From Bog-257 sp963834135 (lineage in GTDB: Bacteria; Acidobacteriota; Terriglobia; Terriglobales; Acidobacteriaceae), in NCBI GenBank assembly GCA_963834135.1, contig CAWIAN010000007.1, forward strand, positions 124,001 through 188,000: 64,000 nt of DNA, written 5' to 3'. This document shows, one piece after another, positions 45,150-53,867 of this stretch. Numbering within the stretch: position 1 is the first letter of the stretch; each line of letters begins with the position of its first letter. The notes beneath the pieces were generated by a model, which was given only the letters and a program-made list of their open reading frames with translations, made no database searches and had not been told where the DNA came from. A program made the translations under genes and the position numbers.

Positions 45150-45716
45150 TTACGACACCAGATATCCGTTAACCTCTTCGTCCGGCGCCGTGATTCCTTC
45201 GGGTAGTCGGCCCCCGTTGTACTCGGCCATGCGGTTCTTCCACTTCAAGAAGTCGGTGATGGTTTGCGGCTCGATGCGAACCTCAACCCGGCGCAGGCTC
45301 GCCAGCAGCAGATTCATCTCCTTCGTGAAACCAACCTGCGTGCGCAGATCGACGCGCGCCGGCTTGACCGCCAATTCCACTTCGCGGCCGCGGCACTCCA
45401 GCAGTCCCCAATGCTTCGGCAACTCGGAAGGCAGAATCACTCCAGCCGGAGCCATGTAAACCCTCCGGCTGCCTAATCCTTCTTCGGGTCTTTGCCGGAA
45501 CGCTTTGCTAGCGTCGGCCAGAAAATCCGCGCGAGTGACTTTGCATTCCACCAGCACCGACTGGCATGACGCTTTCCATCCGATCACGTCGGGAATCTCG
45601 CCGGTTGCGCAGTATTGCTCCGACAACACGATGCCGCACCCATAGCGAGAGCGCAGCCAGTGGGCGGCGCGCGCCACCAGGTGAGCGTGTTTCATCGCGG
45701 GTGATGCTTTGGGCAC
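45150..45716 (-). CDS. MmcB-like PD-(D/E)XK nuclease fold protein
   Basis: 188 residues. The core is EIPDVIGWKASCQSVLVECK followed by VTRADFLADASKAFRQRPEE, the PD-(D/E)XK pattern (Asp of IPD, Glu and Lys of ECK) plus the RADFLAD block that is typical of MmcB-type repair proteins. Then RRVYMAPAGVILPSELPKHW and GLLECRGREVELAVKPAR match the same group. MmcB is linked to translesion repair with ImuAB in alpha-proteobacteria, but no imuAB lies here. The start is a GTG at 45716; an ATG at 45695 (MKHAHLVARA) is equally possible. A single gene, convergent with the secreted protein upstream. Confidence 0.75.
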   Translation of the reverse strand: MPKASPAMKHAHLVARAAHWLRSRYGCGIVLSEQYCATGEIPDVIGWKASCQSVLVECKVTRADFLADASKAFRQRPEEGLGSRRVYMAPAGVILPSELPKHWGLLECRGREVELAVKPARVDLRTQVGFTKEMNLLLASLRRVEVRIEPQTITDFLKWKNRMAEYNGGRLPEGITAPDEEVNGYLVS

Positions 45717-45801
45717 ATCAACGTTGTAGCGCGAAAACGCTCATGACGGGAGTACCCGCCGAGTGGCCGCTTCGCAAAATCGTGTAATATCGAAGATTCG
45801 C

Positions 45802-46515
45802 ATGGGGTGGATGATTCAAGCTGAGGACGTGCGCAAGACCTACCGCATCGGCAAAGTCGATGTGCAGGCTTTGCGGGGCGTCTCGCTGCAAGTAGAGAAG
45901 GGCGAATTCGTCACCATCGTCGGCCCTTCGGGCAGCGGCAAGTCGACGTTGTTCTACATTCTCGGCGGCCTCACCCACGCCGACACTGGCCGCGTCATCA
46001 TCGACGGCGTCAACTTCACCGAGATGTCGGATTCCGGCCGTACCCGGTTGCGGCGGTCGAAGATCGGATTCGTTTTCCAGAAATTCAATCTGCTGCCGAC
46101 CCTGACGGCCGAAGGCAATATCGAGATTGCGCGTGACATCGCCGGCGCACAGCATGACGCTGCCGACCGCGAGCGCATTCATCGCGTCACCCAACTGCTG
46201 GGTATCGACAGGCGCATGGATCATCGTCCGTCGGAGATGAGCGGTGGCGAGCAGCAACGCGTTGCGCTGGCGCGCGCGCTGGTGAACAATCCCGCCATCG
46301 TGCTGGCTGACGAGCCCACGGGCAACCTCGATTCCGAAAATTCCGAGATCGTGCTGAGCATGCTGCGCCGCTCGAACCAGGAGCTGGGACAGACGGTGCT
46401 GATGATCACACACAACCCCGAAGCCGCTACTTACGGCGACCGGATCATTCACATGCGCGACGGTTCGATCGTGCCCCCGGAAAAAGATCCGCAATGGAGC
46501 CACGCTCATGACTGA
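45802..46515 (+). CDS. ABC transporter ATPase (LolD/MacB type)
   Basis: 237 residues from the ATG at 45802; MIQAEDVRKTY three codons later is an alternative start. Walker A GPSGSGKST, Q-loop IGFVFQKFNLLPTLT, signature MSGGEQQRVALARAL, Walker B IVLADEPTGNLDS and H-loop LMITHNPEAATY are all present. The type is the LolD/MacB family that drives FtsX-like permeases. No permease gene lies next to it; instead the last eight bases overlap the start of a tryptophan-dioxygenase-family gene, so the two proteins are co-translated. Partner permeases may be the orphan ADOP type coded elsewhere. Confidence 0.9.
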   Translation: MGWMIQAEDVRKTYRIGKVDVQALRGVSLQVEKGEFVTIVGPSGSGKSTLFYILGGLTHADTGRVIIDGVNFTEMSDSGRTRLRRSKIGFVFQKFNLLPTLTAEGNIEIARDIAGAQHDAADRERIHRVTQLLGIDRRMDHRPSEMSGGEQQRVALARALVNNPAIVLADEPTGNLDSENSEIVLSMLRRSNQELGQTVLMITHNPEAATYGDRIIHMRDGSIVPPEKDPQWSHAHD

Positions 46516-47236
46516 AGATATGCGCACCCCGATCCTGCAGGGAAAGGGTGCGTCCGACTACGAACGCTATCTGCGTACCGACGAGTTGCTGGCGCTGCAA
46601 AAGCCGCCGGAAGAGATGCTGCATCCCGATGAGCTGACCTTCCAGGTGACGCACCAGGCTTCGGAGCTGCTGATGAAAGGCGCGGCGTGGGAGCTGGACC
46701 GCGCACGCATCTGCATTCAGCAGGCAGACTACAAGAATGCCGCGCGCCTGCTGCGGCGGGCCAACAAGATGCTGGTTCATCCGCTGCGCATGCTGCCGCT
46801 GCTGGAGACGATCACGCCGTACGAGTACCACATCATCCGCGCCGGGCTGGGACACGGCAGCGGTCTGGACTCTCCGGGGTTTTTGGCATTGCTGCATATC
46901 GCTCCGCGACTGGGTGAAGCGTTCTTCGAAGCGGTGAAGAAGGCGGGCTTGACCGTGGAAGAGCTGTATCGCCGGCACGCGGCGTTCTTCGAACTCCATG
47001 AGATTGCCGAAGAGTTGATGGATTACGACGAGCACATCCAGCTCTTCCGCTACGCGCATTTGAAGCTAGCGCAGCGCATCATCGGCGGCGGCGTGGTGGG
47101 CACAATGGGAACGCCGGTAGAAGTTCTGCAGAAGCGTATGGAATTCCCGCTCTATCGTGCGCTGTGGGATGTGCGCAATGAGATCACGGGCAAGGTCAAC
47201 GCCGAGAACGCCACCGGCCACGGCGGGGTGTATTAG
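46508..47236 (+). CDS. Tryptophan 2,3-dioxygenase family protein
   Basis: 242 residues. TFQVTHQASELLMKGAAWEL contains the distal His49 of the family, IIRAGLGHGSGLDSPGFL matches the substrate loop, and RYAHLKLAQRIIGGGVVGTM holds the probable heme ligand His184. Total length is somewhat under the typical 260-300 residues. Tryptophan 2,3-dioxygenase opens the indole ring to N-formylkynurenine; the divergent motif GHGSGLD in place of the usual PASG(F/L)QS leaves the true substrate open. The start ATG lies within the end of the ABC ATPase gene. No kynurenine pathway genes are near. Confidence 0.82.
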   Translation: MTEDMRTPILQGKGASDYERYLRTDELLALQKPPEEMLHPDELTFQVTHQASELLMKGAAWELDRARICIQQADYKNAARLLRRANKMLVHPLRMLPLLETITPYEYHIIRAGLGHGSGLDSPGFLALLHIAPRLGEAFFEAVKKAGLTVEELYRRHAAFFELHEIAEELMDYDEHIQLFRYAHLKLAQRIIGGGVVGTMGTPVEVLQKRMEFPLYRALWDVRNEITGKVNAENATGHGGVY

Positions 47237-47260
47237 AAGCGGCCGTCGGGAATCTCCCCC

Positions 47261-47479
47261 ATGAAGAAGTTGGTGGAATGTGCGGAACTCAACCGGCTAC
47301 GTCTGCGGAGCACAGACCTGTACAGTCAATTTGTCATGGTGCGCGATGAACTAAAGCAGACGAACAAGAACGCGCCGTCGTACCAGCAAACCGCCGAGCA
47401 GTTGAGGAAGTTGCAAGGGCAACTTGGCGAAGCTCACAAGAATTTCCAGCAGCACATCGAAGATCACAAGTGCAGGTAA
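47261..47479 (+). CDS. Small hypothetical protein with coiled-coil character
   Basis: 72 residues of strongly helical, charged composition: LNRLRLRSTDLYSQFVMVRD, ELKQTNKNAPSYQQTAEQLR and KLQGQLGEAHKNFQQHIEDH. It follows the dioxygenase gene by 24 bases on the same strand with a weak ribosome site. No family is recognised. It could be a real small gene of the same operon or a chance frame. Confidence 0.42.
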   Translation: MKKLVECAELNRLRLRSTDLYSQFVMVRDELKQTNKNAPSYQQTAEQLRKLQGQLGEAHKNFQQHIEDHKCR

Positions 47480-47785
47480 GCGCGAAGGGCGTCATTTGTT
47501 TTAGCCGTGGGCGTAAGCCCGCGGTGAAAGCCCGACGATGGGCAGAGCCGCGGAGCGGCGGAACGTTGCTGGTATAGCGGTCCTTCGACTCCGGCGTCGC
47601 GAACCCGGCGACGCCTGCGCTCAGGATGACACCGTTGAAAAATGAACTGAGAATGAACGGCGCCTGCTTTGCGTGATCGTACTCGGCAGGGTCAAGCTAA
47701 GAGCTAATGGCTAAGAGCTAAAAGCTAAAAGCTGCTCTCCCGATTTGCTCGTGTCTTCATGCATTCGCTATAATTCATTCACCGA
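47480..47785. repeat. Gap with hairpins, family D repeat and AAAAGC tandem run before tRNA-Gly
   Basis: 47501-47540 can form CCGTGGGC/GCCCGCGG. 47572-47632 is a family D copy (TATAGCGGTCCTTCGAC ... CTCAGGATGACAC). 47693-47735 contains about six units of AAGAGCTAAAAGCT type. The tRNA promoter follows. Confidence 0.6.
47745..47774 (+). promoter_or_regulatory. Promoter of the tRNA-Gly gene
   Basis: TTGCTC (47745-47750), 18 bases, then a perfect TATAAT (47769-47774). The mature tRNA begins 12 bases after the -10 box, so transcription would start about five bases before the tRNA. Confidence 0.6.
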
Positions 47786-47860
<75 letters not shown>

Positions 47861-47914
47861 GTCATTCTGTCGCCCTCGCTACTGGCGAGGGTTTTTCGCA
47901 TAGCGTCCCTCAGG

Positions 47915-47991
47915 GGTGCGGTACCCAAGTGGCCTAAGGGGAAGGTCTGCAAAACCTTTATTCGTCGGTTCGACTCCGACCCGCACCTCCA
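47915..47991 (+). tRNA. tRNA-Cys (GCA)
   Basis: 77 bases with encoded CCA. Acceptor arm GGTGCGG/CCGCACC, anticodon arm AAGGTCTGCAAAACCTT with anticodon GCA, and T-arm GTCGGTTCGACTCCGAC pair well. It follows tRNA-Gly by 54 bases and is probably co-transcribed. The linker holds TCGCTACTGGCGAGGGTTTTT (GCC-rich stem with T-run), which could end part of the transcripts after tRNA-Gly. Confidence 0.96.
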
Positions 47992-48320
47992 ATTAGCCGC
48001 TTCAGCCTTCGGCCTTCAGCTTGTTTCTTGCGAGAGCCCTTACTCATTCCAAATAGGTAGTTAAAAGGTTGTCATCCTGAGCGGAGCGTCCGCGCCTTGC
48101 TTTTCCGCCGCTGTTTTTGCGGCGGGCGGACGCGCAGTCGAAGGACCGCTACAGCAGCGAGGATCCTTCAGCGTATAGCGGTCCTTCGACTGCGTTCGTC
48201 GGCTGCGCCTCCTCAGTTCGCTCAGGATGACAACTCATAAGAATGTGTGGGCTGCTTTTCGCAAAATGCTGATCACATCTCGCTGTAAGATAGCGATACC
48301 CGTTTGTGGGAGCCTCGAAC
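47992..48320. repeat. Gap with a double, mirror-image family D repeat
   Basis: 48069-48235 starts TGTCATCCTGAGCGGAGCG, passes through GTCGAAGGACCGCTA and, after 20 bases, the inverted TAGCGGTCCTTCGAC, and ends GCTCAGGATGACAAC. So two units face each other. The region 48240-48320 must hold the kinase promoter; none is clear. Confidence 0.65.
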
Positions 48321-51044
48321 ATGCAGCGTTGTCCAACATGCGGTTCGGAAACCGCGCAGGCTTCGCCTTTCTGCGCGCAGTGCGGAAGCCCGTTCCGAAA
48401 GAACTCCTCGCCGATTTCCGAGGCGCCAACCATGGTCGCGGTCACATCCGACGCGCCGACCTACCGCCCGACAGCGCCGCCGCGTGCGGCTTCGCATCCG
48501 TCGTCGCACAGTTCGCGTGACCAGGGCCGCTACACTCCCGGGCTCGTCATCGCCGAACGTTATCGCCTGATTGCCCTGCTTGGCCGTGGCGGCATGGGCG
48601 AGGTCTATCGCGCCGACGATCTCAGCCTGGGTTCGCCGGTCGCGTTGAAATTTCTGCCTGAAGCGAAGACCGACGAGTACACGCTCGAACGCTTCCGCAA
48701 CGAGGTGCGCATCGCGCGCCGCATCTCGCACCCCAACGTCTGCCGCGTCTACGACATCGGCCAGGCCGACGACCGCGTCTTCCTGTCGATGGAGTACGTC
48801 GACGGCGAAGACCTTTCGTCGCTGCTGCGGCGCATCGGCCGGTTGCCCTCCGACAAGGCGCTGGAAATCGCCCGCAAGATTTGCGCCGGGCTCGCGGCCG
48901 CTCACGACAAGGGCGTGCTGCATCGCGATCTGAAGCCGGCAAACATCATGCTCGACGGACGCGGCGAAGCGCTCATCATGGACTTCGGTCTGGCCGGCAT
49001 CGCGCACGAAATTGAAGACGTGCGCAGCGGCACGCCTGCCTACATGGCGCCGGAGCAGCTTTCCGGTAAAGAAGTCTCGGTCCGCAGCGACATCTACTCG
49101 TTGGGCCTGGTGCTCTACGAGCTGTTCACCGGCAAGCCTGCCTTCGACGGCAAGACGCTGGAAGACATTGTGCGCGTGCGCCGCGACAGCACGCCGCACC
49201 GTCCGTCGACGCTGGTTCGGGACATGGATCCGCTGGTCGAGCGCGCCATTCTGCATTGTCTGGAGGCCGATCCCGAGAACCGCCCAGGCTCGGCGCTGAT
49301 GGTGGCTGCCGCGCTGCCGGGGGGCGATCCGCTCGCCGCCGCGCTGGCCGCCGGCGAAACGCCGTCGCCGCAAGTTGTCGCCGCGGCGGGAACGACCACG
49401 GGACTGCCGGTGCGCACCGCCATTCTCTCGCTTGCGGTTGTGCTGGTCGGACTGGTGGTTTTTTGCCTCGCCGCGTCGCGCACGGGCGCAGTGGGCAAAA
49501 TGGACTTGCCTTACTCTCCTGAAATCCTGGCCGAGCGGGTGAACGACATTGCTCATCAACTCGGATACACCACTCCGCCGATGGATTCAGCCGCAGGCCT
49601 GGACTACAACGACGACTATCTTGAATATCTCGACCACGCCGGCGGTTCGCATCCCGACTGGGATGCCGTGTACAAGCGCCGTCCGGCGATCCTAAATTAC
49701 TGGCGACGGCTGAGTCCGGAACAGTTGGTCGCCACCGGCATCCATAGCAACTTGCTGACGCCGGGTATCGTCGATCTGGACGACCCTCCGCCCATCGTGT
49801 CCGGCATGATTGCGGTATCGCTTGATCCGCAGGGACGGCTGGTGCGCTTTGCCGCCGTTCCTCCGCAAAAGGACACGTCACCGCCGGTTTCGCAACCGTA
49901 CGATTGGACGCCATTGTTCGCGCTGGCTGGACTCGACGTTTCACAGTTCAAACCGGCCGAGCCCGTCTGGAATTCGCTCGGCTCGTCCGATCAACGCGCC
50001 GCCTGGACGGGCGTGTGGCCGGGTACCTCAACAGCTCTGCGGGTGGAAGCGGCAGCCTGGCATGGCAAGCCTGTCTTCTTCCGGCTGATCGGGGACTGGA
50101 CCGAGCCGGACCGAATGCCATCTGCCGAGAGCACGGCGGTTAACAAAGGCCAGGTGGCGATGGTCTTATTCACGCTCGTTCTTTTGATAGGCGCGGTCTG
50201 GCTGGCGAGGCGAAATTATCTGCAGCAGAAGAGTGATCCTCAGGGCGCGTTGCGGCTTGGCTTGCTGATTTTCACGCTGCAGATGCTGGTGTGGATTTTC
50301 AATACCCACTTTGTAGCCAGCCTCGGGCTGTTCGGACTGGCTATTCTTGCCGCCAGCGGAGCGGTATTTCTCTCGGCAGTTTTCTATGTGGTGTATCTTG
50401 CCATCGAACCTTTCGTTCGCCGGCACTGGCCGCACGCCATCATCTCGTGGTCGCGCCTGATGGCAGGACGCATTCGCGATCCGCTGGTCGGCCGCGATGT
50501 GCTGTTCGGAGTGATTCTCGGAATTGCCTGGGCGGTCATCTTCGCGCTGGCGGGGCTCGCGCTGAAGCATATCAGTGCTGAACCCGACCTGAGTTCCCCC
50601 GTCTTCCTGCTGGGCTTCCGGCACGTGCTGGGCGAATGTCTCAACCATGTCGCCCAATCGGTGCAAGGGACGCTGGAATTTTTCTTCCTGATGTTTGTCT
50701 TTCGCGTGCTCTTCCGTAAGCCCTGGATCGCGGCGCTGGTCTTTGTCGCTTTCTGGACGGTGATCAAAAGCGTCGGCAATCATCATTGGATGTATGTTGC
50801 ACCAGCGGTGATTGCGGTGTACGGGATTGCAGCTTTCGTCATCCTGCGATTCGGCTTTGTTCCGTTGGCCGTGGGAATCTTCACCGTGGACATTCTGGGC
50901 AGCGTGCCGATCACGAATGATCTGTCAAGCTTCTACATCGGAGCGCCGGCGTTCGTTGTGCTTCTGATTATCGCGTTGGCGGTGTGGGGATGCTATACCG
51001 CGCTGGCCGGACAGAAACTGGTGAAGGGAGAGTTGTTCGAGTGA
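48321..51044 (+). CDS. Zinc-ribbon Ser/Thr protein kinase with polytopic membrane tail
   Basis: 907 residues from the ATG at 48321, which has GGGAG eight bases upstream. Residues 1-25 are a zinc ribbon (CPTCGSETAQASPFCAQCGS). A Pro/Ser linker leads to a complete Hanks-type kinase: LLGRGGMGEVYRADD, the lysine in VALKFLP, HRDLKPANIM, DFGLAG and APEQL. After one helix (ILSLAVVLVGLVVFCLAASR) follows a periplasmic domain of about 220 residues, then eight or so helices from VAMVLFTLVLLIGAVWLA to FVVLLIIALAVWGCY. The kinase is thus tied to a large sensor or transporter-like membrane part. Substrates are unknown. It may sense an envelope signal. Single gene. Confidence 0.92.
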   Translation: MQRCPTCGSETAQASPFCAQCGSPFRKNSSPISEAPTMVAVTSDAPTYRPTAPPRAASHPSSHSSRDQGRYTPGLVIAERYRLIALLGRGGMGEVYRADDLSLGSPVALKFLPEAKTDEYTLERFRNEVRIARRISHPNVCRVYDIGQADDRVFLSMEYVDGEDLSSLLRRIGRLPSDKALEIARKICAGLAAAHDKGVLHRDLKPANIMLDGRGEALIMDFGLAGIAHEIEDVRSGTPAYMAPEQLSGKEVSVRSDIYSLGLVLYELFTGKPAFDGKTLEDIVRVRRDSTPHRPSTLVRDMDPLVERAILHCLEADPENRPGSALMVAAALPGGDPLAAALAAGETPSPQVVAAAGTTTGLPVRTAILSLAVVLVGLVVFCLAASRTGAVGKMDLPYSPEILAERVNDIAHQLGYTTPPMDSAAGLDYNDDYLEYLDHAGGSHPDWDAVYKRRPAILNYWRRLSPEQLVATGIHSNLLTPGIVDLDDPPPIVSGMIAVSLDPQGRLVRFAAVPPQKDTSPPVSQPYDWTPLFALAGLDVSQFKPAEPVWNSLGSSDQRAAWTGVWPGTSTALRVEAAAWHGKPVFFRLIGDWTEPDRMPSAESTAVNKGQVAMVLFTLVLLIGAVWLARRNYLQQKSDPQGALRLGLLIFTLQMLVWIFNTHFVASLGLFGLAILAASGAVFLSAVFYVVYLAIEPFVRRHWPHAIISWSRLMAGRIRDPLVGRDVLFGVILGIAWAVIFALAGLALKHISAEPDLSSPVFLLGFRHVLGECLNHVAQSVQGTLEFFFLMFVFRVLFRKPWIAALVFVAFWTVIKSVGNHHWMYVAPAVIAVYGIAAFVILRFGFVPLAVGIFTVDILGSVPITNDLSSFYIGAPAFVVLLIIALAVWGCYTALAGQKLVKGELFE

Positions 51045-51436
51045 CCCGCTCGTTTCGACCCTCTATGTAGTTATCATCGACCGTGCACTGCTCTGAGGTC
51101 CGGTTGTCATCCTGAGCGGAGCGTCCGCGCCCTTGCTTTTCGCCGCTGTTTTTGCGACGGCGCGCGCAGTCGGGCTGCGCTCTCCTTACTTCGCTCAGGA
51201 TGACAACCAGAGAAATATGAGCTAAGCCTTCTCACTTCGCTCAGGATGACAACCAGGAAAGATTGGGTGGAGCACGCCTTTAGGCGTGCAGTGGGCAGTT
51301 CTTAAACAGTTCGCGCTTTAGCGCCTGAGGTGATGCTTACCTCAGCGGCTGAAGCCAGCCTATCTCACGGTTGCTGTAATGCACCGCTGAAGCGGTGCTC
51401 TACCCACAATCCACACAGAGGGACGCAAAGATGCCC
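51045..51436. repeat. Gap with family D and family P repeats
   Basis: 51102-51254 holds TGTCATCCTGAGCGGAGCG and two successive inverted ends CTTCGCTCAGGATGACAACC. 51264-51413 starts GGGTGGAGC, then GCACGCCTTTAGGCGTGC, GCGCTTTAGCGC, CAGCGGCTGAAGCC and CACCGCTGAAGCGGTG, ending CTCTACCCAC. No gene. Confidence 0.65.
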
Positions 51437-52579
51437 TCAGGACTTCGCCTTCACGTCTTCCACGCAGCGGAATCCCAGGTGGTTCGTTCCGGTGCTGACT
51501 TCGCCTTTACCGCGCGTGCCTACGATATAGCGCGAGCAGTATTGGTCAGTGCAGAGGAACGATCCGCCGCGGTGGACCTTCTTCGGTTGCGTCGGCTCGG
51601 CCGGATCGTAGGAGGAATCCGGTCCCTTGGGATTTCGGGTCACGCCATTCGCAATCGTCTTGTAGTAGTCCGGACGATACCAGTCGGTGGTCCACTGCCA
51701 CACGTTCCCCGCCATGTCATATAGGCCGTATCCATTCGGCGGGAATTGCGACACCGGAGCGATGCCGGGGTAGCCATCGGCGCCCGTGTCCTGGTTTGGG
51801 AAACTTCCCTGGTGCGTGTTCGCCATCCACTTGCCATTCGGACGAAAGTCGTCGCCCCAGACAAAGGGCTTACCGGCCAGGCCGCCACGAGCGGCGAACT
51901 CCCACTCGGCCTCGGTCGGCAGACGCTTGCCCGCCCATTTGGCATACGCCTGCGCATCTTCGTAGGCGATCTGCACCACGGGAAAATTGTCCTTGCCCTG
52001 AATGCTGCTGCCGGGTCCGAGAGGATGTCGCCAGTTCGCTCCGTGAACATAGCTCCACCATTGCATGTGGTCGTTGAGCGGCACGGGATGGTCCGGCGGG
52101 GTGAACACGACGGAGCCTGCAACCAGATTCTCGGGCGGCGCGCCGGGAAAATCTTCAGCCTTCGGCTTGCGCTCGGCGACGGTCACGTATCCGGTAGCCT
52201 TCACGAACTTCGCGAACTCCGCGTTGGTGACGTCGGTTTTGTCCATGAAGAAACCGTCGACGTACACGCGATGCACCGGACGCGAGTCTTCCGTGGCCTT
52301 CATACCGACGTCATCCATGCCCGGCGGATCGGCGGCGCCCATGGAGAATTCGCCGCCCGGAATCCACGCCATTCCTTTGGGGGCATCGGCGGGAGCTGGG
52401 CCAGGATTCGGCACCGTGGGTCCAAACATTGCCGTCGTCTTCGTCTCCATCGGAGACGTCGCCGGAGAGGCCGCCTGGCTGGCGTCGGCGGCGAAATGGC
52501 GGACGGAGGATATCTTCCAGACCGCGATGCCGGCGACGATCAGCATCAGGACAAGAATGATGGGTCGGTTGCTTTTCAC
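51437..52579 (-). CDS. Membrane-anchored formylglycine-generating enzyme
   Basis: 380 residues from a GTG at 52577-52579, four bases after the pyrC stop and with AAAGATGA before it. One N-terminal helix (RPIILVLMLIVAGIAVW) anchors the protein; the rest should be periplasmic. The FGE fold shows MAWIPGGEFSMGAADPPGMD, KRLPTEAEWEFAARGG and YGLYDMAGNVWQWTTDWYRP. Both copper-binding cysteines are present in HRGGSFLCTDQYCSRY, so it should be a true FGE that oxidises a cysteine of target sulfatases to formylglycine. No sulfatase is in the window. Coupling to pyrC is unusual. Confidence 0.9.
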   Translation of the reverse strand: MKSNRPIILVLMLIVAGIAVWKISSVRHFAADASQAASPATSPMETKTTAMFGPTVPNPGPAPADAPKGMAWIPGGEFSMGAADPPGMDDVGMKATEDSRPVHRVYVDGFFMDKTDVTNAEFAKFVKATGYVTVAERKPKAEDFPGAPPENLVAGSVVFTPPDHPVPLNDHMQWWSYVHGANWRHPLGPGSSIQGKDNFPVVQIAYEDAQAYAKWAGKRLPTEAEWEFAARGGLAGKPFVWGDDFRPNGKWMANTHQGSFPNQDTGADGYPGIAPVSQFPPNGYGLYDMAGNVWQWTTDWYRPDYYKTIANGVTRNPKGPDSSYDPAEPTQPKKVHRGGSFLCTDQYCSRYIVGTRGKGEVSTGTNHLGFRCVEDVKAKS

Positions 52580-52583
52580 GGCT

Positions 52584-53867
52584 TCATCTTTCGTGAACCA
52601 CGCGGCCGCCGACAATCGTGGCCACGGCGCGTCCGGTGAAGTTCCAGCCGTCGAAGGGGGTGTTCTTCGACTTCGAAAGCGATTGCGAGGCGTCGAAGGT
52701 CCACTTCTTCTTGGGATCGAAGATAGTCACGTCAGCATGCGCGCCCTCTGCAAGAGTGCCGCGTCCCGTGAGCCGGAAAATCCTGGCGGGATTGGCGGAC
52801 ATCAGCTCGACAATACGCCACAGCGTCATCTTAAAGTGGCCGTGCAAGACCGTGAGTGCGATGGGCAAAGCGGTTTCCAGACCGGTGATGCCGAAGGCGG
52901 CTCGTTCGAACTCGACTTGCTTCTCGTGAAACGCGTGCGGCGCATGATCGGTGGCGATCACGTCGATGGTGCCATCGAGAATACCCTCAATGATCGCGTC
53001 GCGGTCGGCCGTCGAGCGCAACGGCGGATTCATTTTGTAGTGCGTGTCGAACTGGCCAACATTTTCGTCGATCAGGGTGAAATGGTGCGGCGTGACTTCG
53101 GCGGTGACGCGCAGCTTCGCATTCTTGGCTTTGCGCACGGCATCGAGCGCCTCAAGGGTGGAGAGATGCGCGACGTGGATGTGGCCTTTGGTCGCACGCG
53201 CGAGAGCGATGTCGCGCTCGACTACGCTGCTCTCGGCCGAATTCGGCATACCGTGGACACCCAGACGAAATGACGTAGGACCATAATTCATCGAGCCGCC
53301 GACAGTCGCACGCGTGTCTTCTGCGTGCTGCACTACGGGAATCTTCAAGCGCGCGGCGGCGCTCAAGGCGTCGCGCATCAGCTTGTCATCGAGGATGGGC
53401 TTGCCGTCATCGCTGACTGCGATTGCTCCAGCGCGTTTCAGCGCCGCGAAGTCGGTCAGCTTCTCGCCCGCGCTGCCGACGGTGGCGGCGGCGATGGGGA
53501 AGACATTCACTAGTGCGCCACGTTGCGGAGCCAGCATCCACTCCGTGATCTCGGCTGAATCGTTCACCGGAACGGTGTTGGGCATCGGGCAAACCGATGT
53601 GAAGCCTCCTGCGGCCGCCGCGGCGGTGCCGGTAACGATGGTTTCTTTGTGCGCCTGCCCGGGTTCGCGCAGATGGACGTGCAGATCGATGAGGCCCGGC
53701 GCGACGATGCAGCCGCGCGCGTTGAAGGTTTTGTCGGCCTCTCCGCGCAGTTTGCCCGGAGGCGCTACGGCAGCCACACGGCCATCGCGCAGCAGGATGT
53801 CCATGTCGTGATCGATGCCGCTGGCCGGATCGATTACCCGTCCGCGTTGTATGAGTAGGGATTCCAT
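52584..53867 (-). CDS. pyrC: Dihydroorotase
   Basis: 427 residues. Metal ligands are in GLIDLHVHLREPGQ, the carbamylated-lysine region is near ALKRAGAIAVSDDGKPILDD, and VVQHAED, HIHVAHLST and VIATDHAPHAF supply the others. The form is the longer type-I enzyme usual in Gram-positives and Acidobacteria. It closes the ring of N-carbamoylaspartate to dihydroorotate. It belongs to a loose pyr block: pyrR and pyrB upstream on the same strand, though 300 bases of repeats intervene; the FGE gene follows immediately. Confidence 0.96.
   Translation of the reverse strand: MESLLIQRGRVIDPASGIDHDMDILLRDGRVAAVAPPGKLRGEADKTFNARGCIVAPGLIDLHVHLREPGQAHKETIVTGTAAAAAGGFTSVCPMPNTVPVNDSAEITEWMLAPQRGALVNVFPIAAATVGSAGEKLTDFAALKRAGAIAVSDDGKPILDDKLMRDALSAAARLKIPVVQHAEDTRATVGGSMNYGPTSFRLGVHGMPNSAESSVVERDIALARATKGHIHVAHLSTLEALDAVRKAKNAKLRVTAEVTPHHFTLIDENVGQFDTHYKMNPPLRSTADRDAIIEGILDGTIDVIATDHAPHAFHEKQVEFERAAFGITGLETALPIALTVLHGHFKMTLWRIVELMSANPARIFRLTGRGTLAEGAHADVTIFDPKKKWTFDASQSLSKSKNTPFDGWNFTGRAVATIVGGRVVHER

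Noticed and set aside
48273..49559. 428-codon minus-strand frame under the kinase gene
   Set aside because: Arg/His-rich shadow of the kinase coding frame; no start signal.
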